A DNA stretch of 44,085 bases from Actinomadura rubrisoli (lineage in GTDB: Bacteria > Actinomycetota > Actinomycetes > Streptosporangiales > Streptosporangiaceae). Within the stretch, counting starts at the first letter, position 1. Each line of letters begins with the position of its first letter. The position numbers and the translations under genes were made by a program. Location of the stretch: positions 1-44,085 of the forward strand of contig NZ_SMKU01000033.1 in the NCBI RefSeq assembly GCF_004349215.1, given 5' to 3'. The notes under the pieces were generated by a model, which saw only the letters and a program-made list of their open reading frames with translations, was not told the DNA's origin and searched no databases. Positions 1-9,640 of this stretch are shown here, piece after piece.

Positions 1-1964
1 GAGGGGCGGGCCGGGGCGCGTTCGATCAGCGGCGTGCCGCTGTTGTCCGTTCCGACCGGGATGTAACCGGCTTCCCGGAGAGCGTCCAGCGTCGCGTCCG
101 CCGGCTCGGCACTGGCCAGCACTGTGGGCGCCAGTTCCCGGAGTCCGAGCTTGCGCAGTTTGCGGTGGACGAGGATCTCGGCGAGCAGGGCGGGACGGGA
201 ACAGCAGATCGCGCAGGCGAGCGGAGTGACCGTGACCTCGCCATGCCTGCGGTGGACGTCGTCGATCAGGTACGCCAGCGGCTGCGGTAGATCGGCGCCG
301 GCGGCGGATCGCAGGTCGGAGCGGAGCCGTTCGGCGGAGAGACCCGCGTCGAAGGCGCGGCGCACGGTGGACGGGCCGAACCGCCATACCGAGGCCGTGC
401 CCCGGGACTCGCGATCGGCGACGAGATCGAGGAGTTCGGCCAGCCACGGTGCGGGCGGTCCTGGCACCACGGCCGTCAGGTCGCCCTGGAGCAGCACTCT
501 TCCGCATGCCGATTCCACTGCCTCCGCGACGGCCTCGTCCAGCGACACCGGGCTTTCGGCGCCCGCCAGCACTCGGCCCGCCGGGGTCAGCGTGCCGTGG
601 GCGAGCACGCCGAGCAGTTCCGCCTCGCGCCAGACCGCCGTGACGTAGGGCAGCGCTATGCCGGGGTCCTCGAACAGGAGCGGGCGCCGCCATGTCACCG
701 CCGCCACCAGTTCCTCTGGACGGGGCGCGCCGCGCCCTTCGGGAAGGCCCGCGAGGGTTTCGAGTACCGCGGCGCGGAGCCGGGGAGCCGCCGGGTCGTC
801 GGCCCGCGGGTCGAGGGGGGCGCCACGGCCGTCTTCGGGATCGTCCAGCAGCGGGAGGCGCGGCATCCGCACCCAGGTGCGCAGCATCGAAGTGAGGCGC
901 ACATCGGCCGGCCGGCCGTCGCTTTCGACGGTCGGGCGCCGGTCGAGCAGGCCCTCGGCCGCTGCCAGCTCCAGCCAGAGCCGGGCGGCGGTCTCGTCGC
1001 ACCCGGCCTGTTTCGCCGTCCGCCGCAGTTCGCGGATGCCGACGCCGCCGGACTTGAGGCGGGCCGGCGGCGTGGAGCCGCACGATCGGACGAGTGCGGT
1101 GGCCTCCGTCACCGCGCGGGCCGAAGCCGCGGCGCACTCGGCCGCCACCGCGGCTGCGTCCACCGCCACCGTGGCGGGGGACGGCTCGTCCGGCGTGAAG
1201 GGCGCCCGGTAGGACGGGCCGCGCAGCGCCAGCGCCACTTCCGCGGGCATGACGGGCTCCTGCCAGTCGAGCTGGACGAGCAGTCCCCGCGCCAACGCCC
1301 ATGCGTACGGTCCGTCATCACGGACCGGGTAGATGACCTGGTAGCCCGCCGGACAGCCGTCGCGCGCGGCCGTTTCGATCAGACTCCGCACCCGCTCGGG
1401 CGCGGCGGCGACCGCACGCCGCACCCGATCGGCGTCACGCAGGCCCTCCAGAGCCGCCTCCAGCAGGTCGGCCTTGCGCTTCCCGGCCGGGACGATGCCC
1501 AGTCCACTGACGATCCGGCGCAGTTCGTCCGCTCTCAGGCCCGGCAGCAGCGCGGCGACGGGCGGGCCCAGGCCGAGCGGCCCGTACCCGAGCGGCCAGT
1601 CCCGCAGCGGTTCCACGAGGTGCAGCAGATCACCCTCCGGCCACACGAGCCCGCGCCGGGCGAGCTCGTCCGCCGCCCTCTCGACGTCGTCCGGCGCCGC
1701 GTCCAGCAACGCCTCGGCGTCCGCCCTCGACGCGCCGTCGCCCAGGGCCGCGAGGGCCTCGGCCAGTTGCATCGACGGCAGAGCGCACTCCGCGAACGCC
1801 GTGATCACTCCGCGCGGCCAGGACAGCCGCTCCGCGAGCTCGCCCAGCGTCAACGGCTCCGGCGCGGCGACCGCCTCCGGCCGCTCGGCCAGCAGATCGG
1901 CCAGTTCCTCGATGCTCAGCTTCGCCAGCCAGATGCCGAACGATCCTTGGCCCGTACTCGTCAC
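1..1964 (-). CDS. Helicase-associated (XPB/Ssl2 N-terminal-like) domain protein, 3' end outside window
   Basis: The frame is open for about 654 residues from a GTG at 1964 to the left edge, so the C-terminus is missing. The conserved core lies near residues 470-575, with the run LLQGDLTAVVPGPP, then STVRRAFDAGLSAERL and PLAYLIDDVHRRHGEV. This is the pattern of actinobacterial helicase-associated proteins related to the N-terminal region of XPB/Ssl2 helicases. The N-terminal half is Leu/Ala-rich and helical (WLAKLSIEELADLLAERPEA). No ATPase motif is visible in the part present. An in-frame TGA at 1979-1977 leaves GTG 1964 as the only plausible start upstream of the conserved sequence. A GGAGG lies almost against it, which is unusually close. 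It lies 61 bp downstream of the propeller gene on the same strand and may be read from the same transcript, but no functional link to the toxin is evident. Confidence 0.8.
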   Translation of the reverse strand, partial: MTSTGQGSFGIWLAKLSIEELADLLAERPEAVAAPEPLTLGELAERLSWPRGVITAFAECALPSMQLAEALAALGDGASRADAEALLDAAPDDVERAADELARRGLVWPEGDLLHLVEPLRDWPLGYGPLGLGPPVAALLPGLRADELRRIVSGLGIVPAGKRKADLLEAALEGLRDADRVRRAVAAAPERVRSLIETAARDGCPAGYQVIYPVRDDGPYAWALARGLLVQLDWQEPVMPAEVALALRGPSYRAPFTPDEPSPATVAVDAAAVAAECAAASARAVTEATALVRSCGSTPPARLKSGGVGIRELRRTAKQAGCDETAARLWLELAAAEGLLDRRPTVESDGRPADVRLTSMLRTWVRMPRLPLLDDPEDGRGAPLDPRADDPAAPRLRAAVLETLAGLPEGRGAPRPEELVAAVTWRRPLLFEDPGIALPYVTAVWREAELLGVLAHGTLTPAGRVLAGAESPVSLDEAVAEAVESACGRVLLQGDLTAVVPGPPAPWLAELLDLVADRESRGTASVWRFGPSTVRRAFDAGLSAERLRSDLRSAAGADLPQPLAYLIDDVHRRHGEVTVTPLACAICCSRPALLAEILVHRKLRKLGLRELAPTVLASAEPADATLDALREAGYIPVGTDNSGTPLIERAPARP

Positions 1965-2025
1965 CCCTCCACGATGTCACCGGAAGGTGCCTCCCAGCGA
2001 GCCGAACCAACGAGTCACCGTGCGC

Positions 2026-4170
2026 TCAGGTGCGTTCTGGTGTCGCGATGTTGACTCGTCGGTCGGCGTCCAGGACCACTGCGCACGGCATGTCCAGCAG
2101 TGTCGCGGCCTTTCCGCCGGTGATCGTGGTCGTGGCGGGCCGGGGGTCCCATCGCGTCCACGCTCCGGGTGTGGTGGAGGGGGTCACCCAGATCTGCTGG
2201 TCGCCTCCGACCACCGCTATGAGGCAGCCCGAGGGGTTCGCGGGGTCGGGCATGGTCCCGATGCCGCTGCGGATGCGCGCGTCGGTCGGGCGTCCGTGTT
2301 TCGTCCAGTGCGAGGGTCGTCCCCGCGCCCACCGGTGGCACCATACCTGCCCGCTCTGGGAGCCCACCGCGATGTCCAGCGCGGAGGAGTCCGGCAGGTC
2401 GGCCACGACCTCGATGCCGATTCCGGCGACGATCTTCTCGGACGGGGCGGGGGTGCCCAGGTCGGTCCAGTGGAACGCGTCGCCGTCCGAATCGGTGATC
2501 CAGAGGTGGCCGTCGCCGGTGATGACGACGGCGGCCGGCAGCAGTCCCGCCAGGCTCACGGGGGCGGCCGCGCCGACGATCGCGAAGATCAGCTGCCCTT
2601 GCGGCACACCGCAGTCGATCCAGCGCGGGCCTTCGGCGCTCATCCAGATCCGGCCGTCGTCGGCCAGCGCGAACACGGTCGGCCGGCCGCTCAGCAGGTC
2701 GACCGCGAACGGCGGCACGCCCGTCTTGATCGATCTGCCGGGAGGAGCGCCGTGGTCGACCCAGGTCCAGCCGCCCCGGTGGCCCCTCTTCGCCCACAGA
2801 CGCCCGTCGCCGCCGATCACGAATGCCCAGGTGGGCCGCGCGGAACCGATGCCCGCGGTGAACACCCCGACCCCCTCGGCGCAGGTGACGCCGGGTGCGG
2901 GCTGGCCGTGGCGGGTCCAGAAGCCGCGCGAGTCGGAGAGGCCGGCGCCCGATCGTCCCCACCGGTCGCAACTCCACAGCGCGCCGTTCGCGTCGATGAC
3001 GTGGACGACGACCCGGCGCTTTTCGAGAATCTCGAAATCGTCGGTGTGGGCTCCGACGACCGACGCCGCCGGGGCGGGGCGGCCGTGGTCCTCCCAGTGC
3101 CCGCCGGTGTCGTCCGACTCGAAGGTCCATAGGTCGGACGACGAGGATACGCCGGCGGCCCACACGCGTTGCCCGTCGAGTTCGAGGGCGGCGGTCGGGT
3201 CGACAGAGCCTTCTCGCGGTGTGGCTCCCAGATCCGTCCAGTCTCCGGTCAGCGAGCGCGCCCAGAGGTGGCCGGGGGAGGCACTGGCGACGAGGACCGG
3301 CTCGGCGCCGGGTCGCGGATCCGGGCCCTTGTCCGTCAGCACGGCCTCTCTGATCCGGTGCCGGCCGGGCGCCTGCCCGAGATCGACCCACCGCCAGTCC
3401 CGGCCCGAGCCCGTGACCATCATGGCGTTGTCGTCCGTTCCGATGACGGCGGCGCACGCCTGGAGGCGGCCGCCGCCGTCGCGGAAGCTCGTCGCCGAGA
3501 GCGCGTGGATGAACCCGTCGTTCGGGGGGCTGCCCGGATTGATCCAGGTCCAGCGCGAGTTCTCCAGGACCGCGACGCGGAGGGCGATCTCGTCCCAGGT
3601 TTCACGGTCCACGGTCACGGCGAAGATGTGCTGCTGCGGCTCCGCCCCGGACGCGACGGACGCGAGCGCCGTCGCGAGTTCGACGACGATCCAGTCGGCG
3701 TCCGCCGCGATCTGGAGCCAGGCGGCGGCGCCGGGGTCGACGCCCTGGCGTATCCACGGCCGTCCCGCCGCGCTGCTGACCACGAGGGTGTCGCGGACTT
3801 CCGCGCCGAGGCGCGTGGTGCTCAAGGCGATGTCGGCGGAGTCGAACCGCTCCAGGTCCGCGTCCGGATCCGGGCCGGTGAGGCGGGTCCACGGCCTGCG
3901 CCCCGCCTCGGGCTGGTGCAGCCACACCCGCGAGTCGCCTTTGCTGTCGCGGGCGAGCACCGCCGGCGTGCCCGGGAGCAGGGCCGCGCCGAGCACGTCG
4001 ACGGCGCCGGGCGGTCTCCCGGCGTGCTCCCACCGCCATCCGGCTCCGCCACGTCTGCGCAGGTAGAGGTGGCCGCTGGAGGTGCCGACGGCGATGACCG
4101 CGGCGTCGGCGGCCCGCGCCCAGGTGACCTCGCCCAGACCTCCGAGACCGGTCCACTCGGCGGGCGCCAT
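2026..4170 (-). CDS. 14-repeat beta-propeller, lectin-like protein (second paralogue)
   Basis: The protein has 714 aa. By eye there are 14 copies of a W-x(4)-G-x-P-like element spaced about 45-60 residues apart, for example RWEHAGRPPG, HWEDHGRPAP, TWVDHGAPPG, HWTDLGTPAP and HWTKHGRPTD. Many follow a strand of the type GDGRLWA or GDGHLWI. Short repeats of this kind occur in PLL-type (Photorhabdus lectin) and sialidase-like propellers, so 14 copies suggest two seven-bladed rings or one large ring. There is no signal peptide, membrane segment or sialidase Asp-box enzyme signature. The ATG at 4170-4168 shares one base with the TGA of the upstream paralogue (TGATG), so translation is probably coupled. 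It is last in the tc gene row. A sugar- or surface-binding accessory role in the toxin complex is inferred from fold type and position only. Confidence 0.8.
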   Translation of the reverse strand: MAPAEWTGLGGLGEVTWARAADAAVIAVGTSSGHLYLRRRGGAGWRWEHAGRPPGAVDVLGAALLPGTPAVLARDSKGDSRVWLHQPEAGRRPWTRLTGPDPDADLERFDSADIALSTTRLGAEVRDTLVVSSAAGRPWIRQGVDPGAAAWLQIAADADWIVVELATALASVASGAEPQQHIFAVTVDRETWDEIALRVAVLENSRWTWINPGSPPNDGFIHALSATSFRDGGGRLQACAAVIGTDDNAMMVTGSGRDWRWVDLGQAPGRHRIREAVLTDKGPDPRPGAEPVLVASASPGHLWARSLTGDWTDLGATPREGSVDPTAALELDGQRVWAAGVSSSSDLWTFESDDTGGHWEDHGRPAPAASVVGAHTDDFEILEKRRVVVHVIDANGALWSCDRWGRSGAGLSDSRGFWTRHGQPAPGVTCAEGVGVFTAGIGSARPTWAFVIGGDGRLWAKRGHRGGWTWVDHGAPPGRSIKTGVPPFAVDLLSGRPTVFALADDGRIWMSAEGPRWIDCGVPQGQLIFAIVGAAAPVSLAGLLPAAVVITGDGHLWITDSDGDAFHWTDLGTPAPSEKIVAGIGIEVVADLPDSSALDIAVGSQSGQVWCHRWARGRPSHWTKHGRPTDARIRSGIGTMPDPANPSGCLIAVVGGDQQIWVTPSTTPGAWTRWDPRPATTTITGGKAATLLDMPCAVVLDADRRVNIATPERT

Positions 4171-6344
4171 CAGGACATCCCGCCGTCGTCCGGCGACACC
4201 GCGACGGTCACGACGTGGACGCGCCGGCCGTCGTCCAGCACCGCCGCGCACGGCCGGCCGCCCAGCAGGACGGCCCTTCCTTGGACGATCGTGGTCGCGG
4301 ACCGCGGGTCCCATCGCGACCACGCCCCGGGCGCGGTGGAGGAGGTAGCCCAGACCTGCTGGTCGTTTCCGATGACCGAGATGAGGCAGCCCGCCTCGTC
4401 CGGATCGCGGACGGTTCCGACACCGGCGCGGATGCGCGCGTCAGCAGGCCGCCCGTGCGCCGTCCAGAGCGGAGGTCTTCCCGGCTCCCATCGGCTGCTC
4501 CACACCTGCCCGCTCGGTGAGCTGACGACCACGATGTCCACCGCCGGGGAGTCGTCGGACACGGCCTCGGCGCCGATCCCGACGACGATCTTCTCGGTCG
4601 GGGTCGGCGTGCCCAGATCGCTCCACCGGAAGGCGTCGCCGTCCGGGACGCTGATCCACAGGTGCCCGTCGCCGGTGACGGCGGCGACGACCGGCTGCGG
4701 TCCCGCCTCGCTCGGCGGGGCGGCCGCGCCCGCGATGGCGAAGATCAGCTGGCCCTGCGGCACGCCGCGATCGGTCCAGCGCCATTCGCCCCCGGAGATG
4801 CGGCGCATCCACAGGCGGCCGTCGTCGGCCAGCACGTGGACGGCCGGCGGGCCGCCGAAGACGTCGACCGCGACCGGCGGGGCGCCGGTCCTGATCGGCC
4901 TGCCGGCGGGGGCGCCGTGGTCGACCCAGCTCCAGGTGGCCTCGCCGCCCTCGTCGCCGGCCGTCCTCGCCCACAGGCGCCCGTCGCCGCCGACCACGAA
5001 CACCCAGGTCGGCCGCGGTTCGCTGCCCTCCATGTTGAGCACCCCGACGCCCAGGGCGGCCGTGACGCCGGGGGCGGGCGGGCCGTGGAAGGTCCAGGCA
5101 CCGGGGTTGACGAAGCCGTCGGACGGGTTCCCCCATACGTCGCAGCTCCACACCGCGCCGTTCTCGTCGACGACGTACATCATCCCCGGGCCGATCGAGA
5201 CCCCCAGAACCGCGGTTACCGAACCGGGGCGGCCGTGGTCCTCCCACCGCACGCCCGCGTCGTCCGACTCGAAGGTCCACAGGTCGGACTCCCAGGACAC
5301 GCCGGTGCTCCACACGCGGCGCCGCCCGTCCGGCGCGGCGGCCTCGAAGGCGGACGTCGGGTCGACGACCGCGGCGTCCTGCGGTGTGGTCCCCCGGTCC
5401 GTCCAGGCGCCGGTCCGCGAGCGCGTCCAGAGGCGGTGGCCGGCGCGGGCCACGACGAAGGGCTCGTCGCCGGGCTGGGGTGCCGGCCCTTTCTCGGCGA
5501 CGACGGCCGCGCTGAGGTCGTTCGGGACGGGCGGCCGCCCGAGGCCGGTCCACTGCCAGTCCCGGCCCGAGCCGATGACCATGCCGACGTCGCCGGTGAT
5601 CGTCTGCCGCACGATGGCGCACGCCTGGAGCCGTCCGCCGCCATCGCGGACGCTGGTCGCCGAGAGCCCGTCGACGCTCAGGTCGGCCCCCGGCGGCGGG
5701 CCGCCCAGATCGGTCCAGATCCAGCGGGAGTTCTCCAGGACGGCGACGCGGAGGCGGGACGCGGAGGTCTCGGGGTCCTGGCTCACGGCGAAGATGTGCG
5801 GCTGCGGCTCCTGGTCGGACGCGGCGGACGCGAGCGCCGTCGCGAGTTCCACGGCGATCCAGTCGGCGTCCGGCGCGAGCCGGAACCAGGTGGCGCCGGG
5901 TTCGATGCCCCGGCGTGTCCACGGTTGTCCTGAAGGGCTGCTGACCACGAGCCTGTGCTGGGGCGCCGCGCCGCCGTGCGAGGTGCTGACGGCGATGTCG
6001 CCGCAGGCCGCGAAGAAGGGCAGGTCCGGGTCGGGGACCGGGCCGTCGAGGCCGATCCATGGCGTGGCCGCCCCCGGCCGGTACAGCCAGACCCGGAGGT
6101 CGTCTCCGACCACGATCGGTGTGACGGCGCTCGATCCCTCGGCGGCGAGCAGGGTGGCCCCGAGCACTTCCGCCGCGCCGGGTGGGGCCCCGACGTGCTC
6201 CCAACGCCACCCGGCCTCCTCGCGTCTGCGCAGGTAGAGGTGGCCACCGGCGGTGCCGGCGACGATGACCGCGGCGTCGCCGGCCGTCCGCGCCCAGGCG
6301 ACCTCGCTCGGACTCCCGAGCCTGCTCCACGTGACGGGGGCCAT
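4170..6344 (-). CDS. 14-repeat beta-propeller, lectin-like protein (first paralogue)
   Basis: The protein has 724 aa and is clearly paralogous to the next gene along its whole length (both begin MAP..W and share ATALAS, VAVLENSRW, SATS.RDGGGRLQAC and ITGDGHLWI-type stretches). Fourteen W-x(4)-G-x-P-like elements can be counted, among them TWSRLGSPSE, RWEHVGAPPG, RWEDHGRPGS, SWVDHGAPAG, RWTDRGVPQG and LWTAHGRPAD. That is twice seven, as expected for two seven-bladed propellers in one chain. The start at 6344 is supported by GGGAGG seven bases upstream; the frame is open further upstream but shows no repeat homology. It starts 77 bp after the TcA C-terminal gene and ends by overlapping the second paralogue by one base. 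No secretion signal is present. It could bind glycans on target cells or on the toxin, but the ligand is unknown. Confidence 0.82.
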   Translation of the reverse strand: MAPVTWSRLGSPSEVAWARTAGDAAVIVAGTAGGHLYLRRREEAGWRWEHVGAPPGAAEVLGATLLAAEGSSAVTPIVVGDDLRVWLYRPGAATPWIGLDGPVPDPDLPFFAACGDIAVSTSHGGAAPQHRLVVSSPSGQPWTRRGIEPGATWFRLAPDADWIAVELATALASAASDQEPQPHIFAVSQDPETSASRLRVAVLENSRWIWTDLGGPPPGADLSVDGLSATSVRDGGGRLQACAIVRQTITGDVGMVIGSGRDWQWTGLGRPPVPNDLSAAVVAEKGPAPQPGDEPFVVARAGHRLWTRSRTGAWTDRGTTPQDAAVVDPTSAFEAAAPDGRRRVWSTGVSWESDLWTFESDDAGVRWEDHGRPGSVTAVLGVSIGPGMMYVVDENGAVWSCDVWGNPSDGFVNPGAWTFHGPPAPGVTAALGVGVLNMEGSEPRPTWVFVVGGDGRLWARTAGDEGGEATWSWVDHGAPAGRPIRTGAPPVAVDVFGGPPAVHVLADDGRLWMRRISGGEWRWTDRGVPQGQLIFAIAGAAAPPSEAGPQPVVAAVTGDGHLWISVPDGDAFRWSDLGTPTPTEKIVVGIGAEAVSDDSPAVDIVVVSSPSGQVWSSRWEPGRPPLWTAHGRPADARIRAGVGTVRDPDEAGCLISVIGNDQQVWATSSTAPGAWSRWDPRSATTIVQGRAVLLGGRPCAAVLDDGRRVHVVTVAVSPDDGGMS

Positions 6345-6421
6345 CAGGGCCTCCCGTCGCGGGGAGTCGTCATCCAGGGAACCTTCACGCTCATCGTGGC
6401 CGGCCCTCTCTCGGCTGCGGG

Positions 6422-9400
6422 TCAACGGATCGTGTAGCGGACGATGAGGTAGGGGTCGGCGGTCCGGTCGCGGCGCAGGACGGCGTCGTCGGCGGGAACG
6501 GCCAGAGTGAACGCGCCCTCCGCGCTGAGCTCGGCGTCGAGCGCAGGCAGCGCGTCGGCGGCCAGCGGCGACGGTCCCCGGACGAGGTCGTCGCCGGTGA
6601 TCCCGTACAGCTCGACCGCGCTCAGCGTGAGCGTGGCGGACTGGGTGAAGTACGGGAACCAGCCCTTCTCGATCCGCAGCGACAGGTCGTCGCCTCCGGC
6701 CAGGAACGCCGCCCATGCCGTGGGGAAGTCATGACGCAGGCTGAACGACCGTGCGAGGGTCCGCTGCGTGGCGGCCGCGAAGCGCTCGCGCAGGTCGGCG
6801 GCCACGGCGTCGGCCCGCACACCCGGGCGGGCGGTGTAGCCGATGTGCAGGACGGCGTCGGAGATGGTCGTGTAGTCGAACGTGCGCAGGTCCGCGGGCA
6901 GGCTCAGCGTCCATTCGCTGACGGCGCCCGCCCCCTCGAACGGCAGGTAGCGGTCGTCGCGCGGGGCGGCGTCGACCAGCCCGGCGTCGCGGACGGCGGT
7001 GCTGGTCACCACCGACTCCAGCGCACCGGGGTAGTCCAGGAACCGCGGGTCCTCCCCCGGCATCCGGGTGTACCGGTTGTCGAGCAGCCCCGGGTCGCGC
7101 CGGACGGAGCTGCGCCGCAGCGACAGCGTGGCCGCGACCGAGGTGTAGGGGCCGGTCACGGCGGGCAGGCTGAGCGCCACCGTGCGGACGCGGCGGAAGT
7201 AGTGTCCGGGCGCCTCCAGGTCGTACAGCCATTCCGGCACGCTGAACTGGCAGGACCCGCGCGAGCGCAGTTCGAGCAGGGCCAGCGGGTCGAGCATGCG
7301 CAGCGAGACGTGGGTGGTCAGCTCGAACTCGCGCCGGTTGTTCTCCAGGTAGGCCATCTGCAGCCGGGTGAGGTCGTGGTGGAGGCGCTCTCCGGCCTGG
7401 AGGCCGCGGCGGCCGGTGTCCCAGTGCGAGAAACCGATGAAGGTCGTGTCGTCGATCTCGGGGCGCATGAGCTCCCGCTTCACGGCCTGCTCGGCGGCGC
7501 GCGCGACGTCGACCGCCATCCGGTAGCGCTCGGCGAAGCTGCGCGCTACCTCGCCGCGCAGCCACGTGTACAGCTCGGTGTTGGTGTCCTTCGAGGCCAG
7601 GTACGCGTCCACCTCCTGGGCCCGCTTGATCTGCTCGCCGGCGGCGTCGTGGTCGCGCCGCGCGACCTGCTCGTGGACGAGCGCGGCGATGAGCTGGCGC
7701 CCGTTCTGCATCAGCTCCAGCGCGGCCTGGTTGCTCTGCTGGACGAAGTCGAGGTCCCTGCGCTGGTACCCGGCGATCTTGGCGGCCCGGCCGCCCTCGT
7801 AGACGTCCTGCTCGGCGGCTCCGCGGGTGGCCGAGGCGAGCGTCCGCCCCACGGCCGACAGCAGCGGCCCACCGAACTCCACGTGCCCGCCGAGGCCGAA
7901 CGGCTCGATGTCGATGCCCATGTTCGGCAGCATGCCGAGCACCCCGTACATGATGTCGATGTCGGTGGCCTCGCGCTGCTTGTCCCGCGCCGCGGGCATG
8001 TGGATGTTCAGTTCGGCGAACTCGTTGGCGATCAGGTCCAGCGATCCCTGGCTCTGCGCGCCGGCCTGGACCCGCGGATCGCCGTCCCGCGCCAGGCGCG
8101 GCGCCGGCCGGCTCTCCTGGGCGATCGCGGTGGCGTACCGTCCGACCAGCTGCTGGTGCACTTCGGAGAAGTTCTCCTCGGTCACGGGCACGCGGGTCAG
8201 GCCGACCTCGCGCAGCTTGTCGACCTCGGATTCGGGACGGCCGAGCAGCAGCTGGAAGTGGCGGTAGCGGGCGAAGCTGATGGCGCGCGCACGCAGCAGC
8301 GCCTCGGTGTTCGCCTCGGCCTCCTTCCAGCCGAGGAAGCGGACGTCCCGCGCCAGCCGCGCCATGCCGATCTCGTGCCCCTGCCGCAGCCGCGCGAGCT
8401 CCTCGCCGTCCCGCCGGTCCATCGCGGACAGCAGCGCGGCTCCGGCCGACCTGACCTCCGCCGTGATCTCCAGCGCCTTCTGGATCAGCAGCGCGGCCCG
8501 CACCGGCGAGGCGGGCGCCCTGGTCCCCGCGACCGCTCCGGCGATGTCGATGCCCGCCGCGGTGGCGCGGGACATCAGGCCCGGGTCGAGGGCGGGCGCG
8601 AAGAGCGAGAGCCTGCGCACGGCGCCGGTGATGTCCTGGCAGTTGCGGATCTTGAACAGCCGGTCGGCGACGGCGTCCCAGTACCCGACGAGCTGATCGT
8701 TGCGCGGGACGCAGAAGTAGAGGCTGCGCCCGATCCCCAGCAGCGCCGTGCCGCCCGTCCCGGCACCGGCCGCCCCCGGCGCGGTCGTCTGGGCGAACGG
8801 CAGCAGGTTCTCCAGCTCGACCAGCGCGTTCCCGAACGCGCCGAGACCGGCGTCCTTGAGCCGGCGGTAGCTCATACGCGGCGCGGACCGGTGCCGGGGC
8901 ACCTCCGCCGGGCGCGGGCCGAGGATGTTCCCCGCCAGGACGTACAGCTGGGTCGCCTCGTTGATCGACTCCGCGGTGTCGAGCCGGAAGAGGCTGTCGC
9001 CCCAGGCGATGAGGTTCTCCAGGTACTTCATCACCACGTAGTACTGGTAGGCGACCACCCGGGTCCGGGCCACCCGGTGCGGCCGGAAGGGTTCGCGGCG
9101 CAGCGCCTCGTAGCTCAGCGCGGCCGAGGCCAGCAGGATCCGCTCCTCGGGGCCGAGCTCGGAGGGCGGACGGCTCAGCACGGCCACCAGCTCGTCCACC
9201 CGCGGCATGTCGCCCGGTCGCGGATCGCGGAACCGGACGAACTTCCAGAACCGGTCGGGGACGGGCGTGGTGGAGTCGGTGTTGGTCGGGTCGAAGACGT
9301 GATGGAACCACCGCTGGGCCTCGGCGAAACGCTGGTTCTTGCTCAGGTGCACCGCGATGGTCACCGGCGCGTGGAAGAACAGCTCCCAGTTGTAGACCGA

Positions 9401-9640
9401 GTACGGCCCGGCCTCGCCGACGTCGATGTTCTTCGGGAACGAGGTGACCTTGAAACTGGCGTCCTCGCCGGGCGCGGCCGGGTCGTTCGGATCGTAGCTC
9501 CGGTCGAAGAACGGCTCGGAGACCTGTTGAACCGCCAGGTCAAGCAGGCCGTCCACCGACTGTTGGTTCAGCCGTTCCACCAGCATCCCCACGTACGGAT
9601 GGAAGTGGTTCTGGAACACGAAGGATTTCGTGTCGGCCAT
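6422..9640 (-). CDS. Tc toxin subunit A, C-terminal part (pore/channel and TcB-binding domain)
   Basis: The protein has 1072 aa and matches the C-terminal half of TcA proteins (TcaB/TccB-like). It opens with HPYVGMLVERLNQQSVDGLL, then YSVYNWELFFHAPVTIA and QRFAEAQRWFHHVFDPTNTD, all hallmarks of the family. A long helical stretch (about 480-780) includes the segment around residues 560-595 (GLGGHVEFGGPLLSAVG) that corresponds to the membrane-pore region, followed by YEGGRAAKIAGYQRRDLDF. The TcB-binding domain begins near residue 795 (CQFSVPEWLYDLEAPGHYFRR). In known Tc toxins this part forms the pentameric channel that injects the TcC effector. ATG 9640 has an upstream GAGAGG. The gene overlaps the TcA N-terminal gene by 101 nt in another frame, so the two are likely translated together or are the product of a frameshift. 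Confidence 0.93.
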   Translation of the reverse strand: MADTKSFVFQNHFHPYVGMLVERLNQQSVDGLLDLAVQQVSEPFFDRSYDPNDPAAPGEDASFKVTSFPKNIDVGEAGPYSVYNWELFFHAPVTIAVHLSKNQRFAEAQRWFHHVFDPTNTDSTTPVPDRFWKFVRFRDPRPGDMPRVDELVAVLSRPPSELGPEERILLASAALSYEALRREPFRPHRVARTRVVAYQYYVVMKYLENLIAWGDSLFRLDTAESINEATQLYVLAGNILGPRPAEVPRHRSAPRMSYRRLKDAGLGAFGNALVELENLLPFAQTTAPGAAGAGTGGTALLGIGRSLYFCVPRNDQLVGYWDAVADRLFKIRNCQDITGAVRRLSLFAPALDPGLMSRATAAGIDIAGAVAGTRAPASPVRAALLIQKALEITAEVRSAGAALLSAMDRRDGEELARLRQGHEIGMARLARDVRFLGWKEAEANTEALLRARAISFARYRHFQLLLGRPESEVDKLREVGLTRVPVTEENFSEVHQQLVGRYATAIAQESRPAPRLARDGDPRVQAGAQSQGSLDLIANEFAELNIHMPAARDKQREATDIDIMYGVLGMLPNMGIDIEPFGLGGHVEFGGPLLSAVGRTLASATRGAAEQDVYEGGRAAKIAGYQRRDLDFVQQSNQAALELMQNGRQLIAALVHEQVARRDHDAAGEQIKRAQEVDAYLASKDTNTELYTWLRGEVARSFAERYRMAVDVARAAEQAVKRELMRPEIDDTTFIGFSHWDTGRRGLQAGERLHHDLTRLQMAYLENNRREFELTTHVSLRMLDPLALLELRSRGSCQFSVPEWLYDLEAPGHYFRRVRTVALSLPAVTGPYTSVAATLSLRRSSVRRDPGLLDNRYTRMPGEDPRFLDYPGALESVVTSTAVRDAGLVDAAPRDDRYLPFEGAGAVSEWTLSLPADLRTFDYTTISDAVLHIGYTARPGVRADAVAADLRERFAAATQRTLARSFSLRHDFPTAWAAFLAGGDDLSLRIEKGWFPYFTQSATLTLSAVELYGITGDDLVRGPSPLAADALPALDAELSAEGAFTLAVPADDAVLRRDRTADPYLIVRYTIR

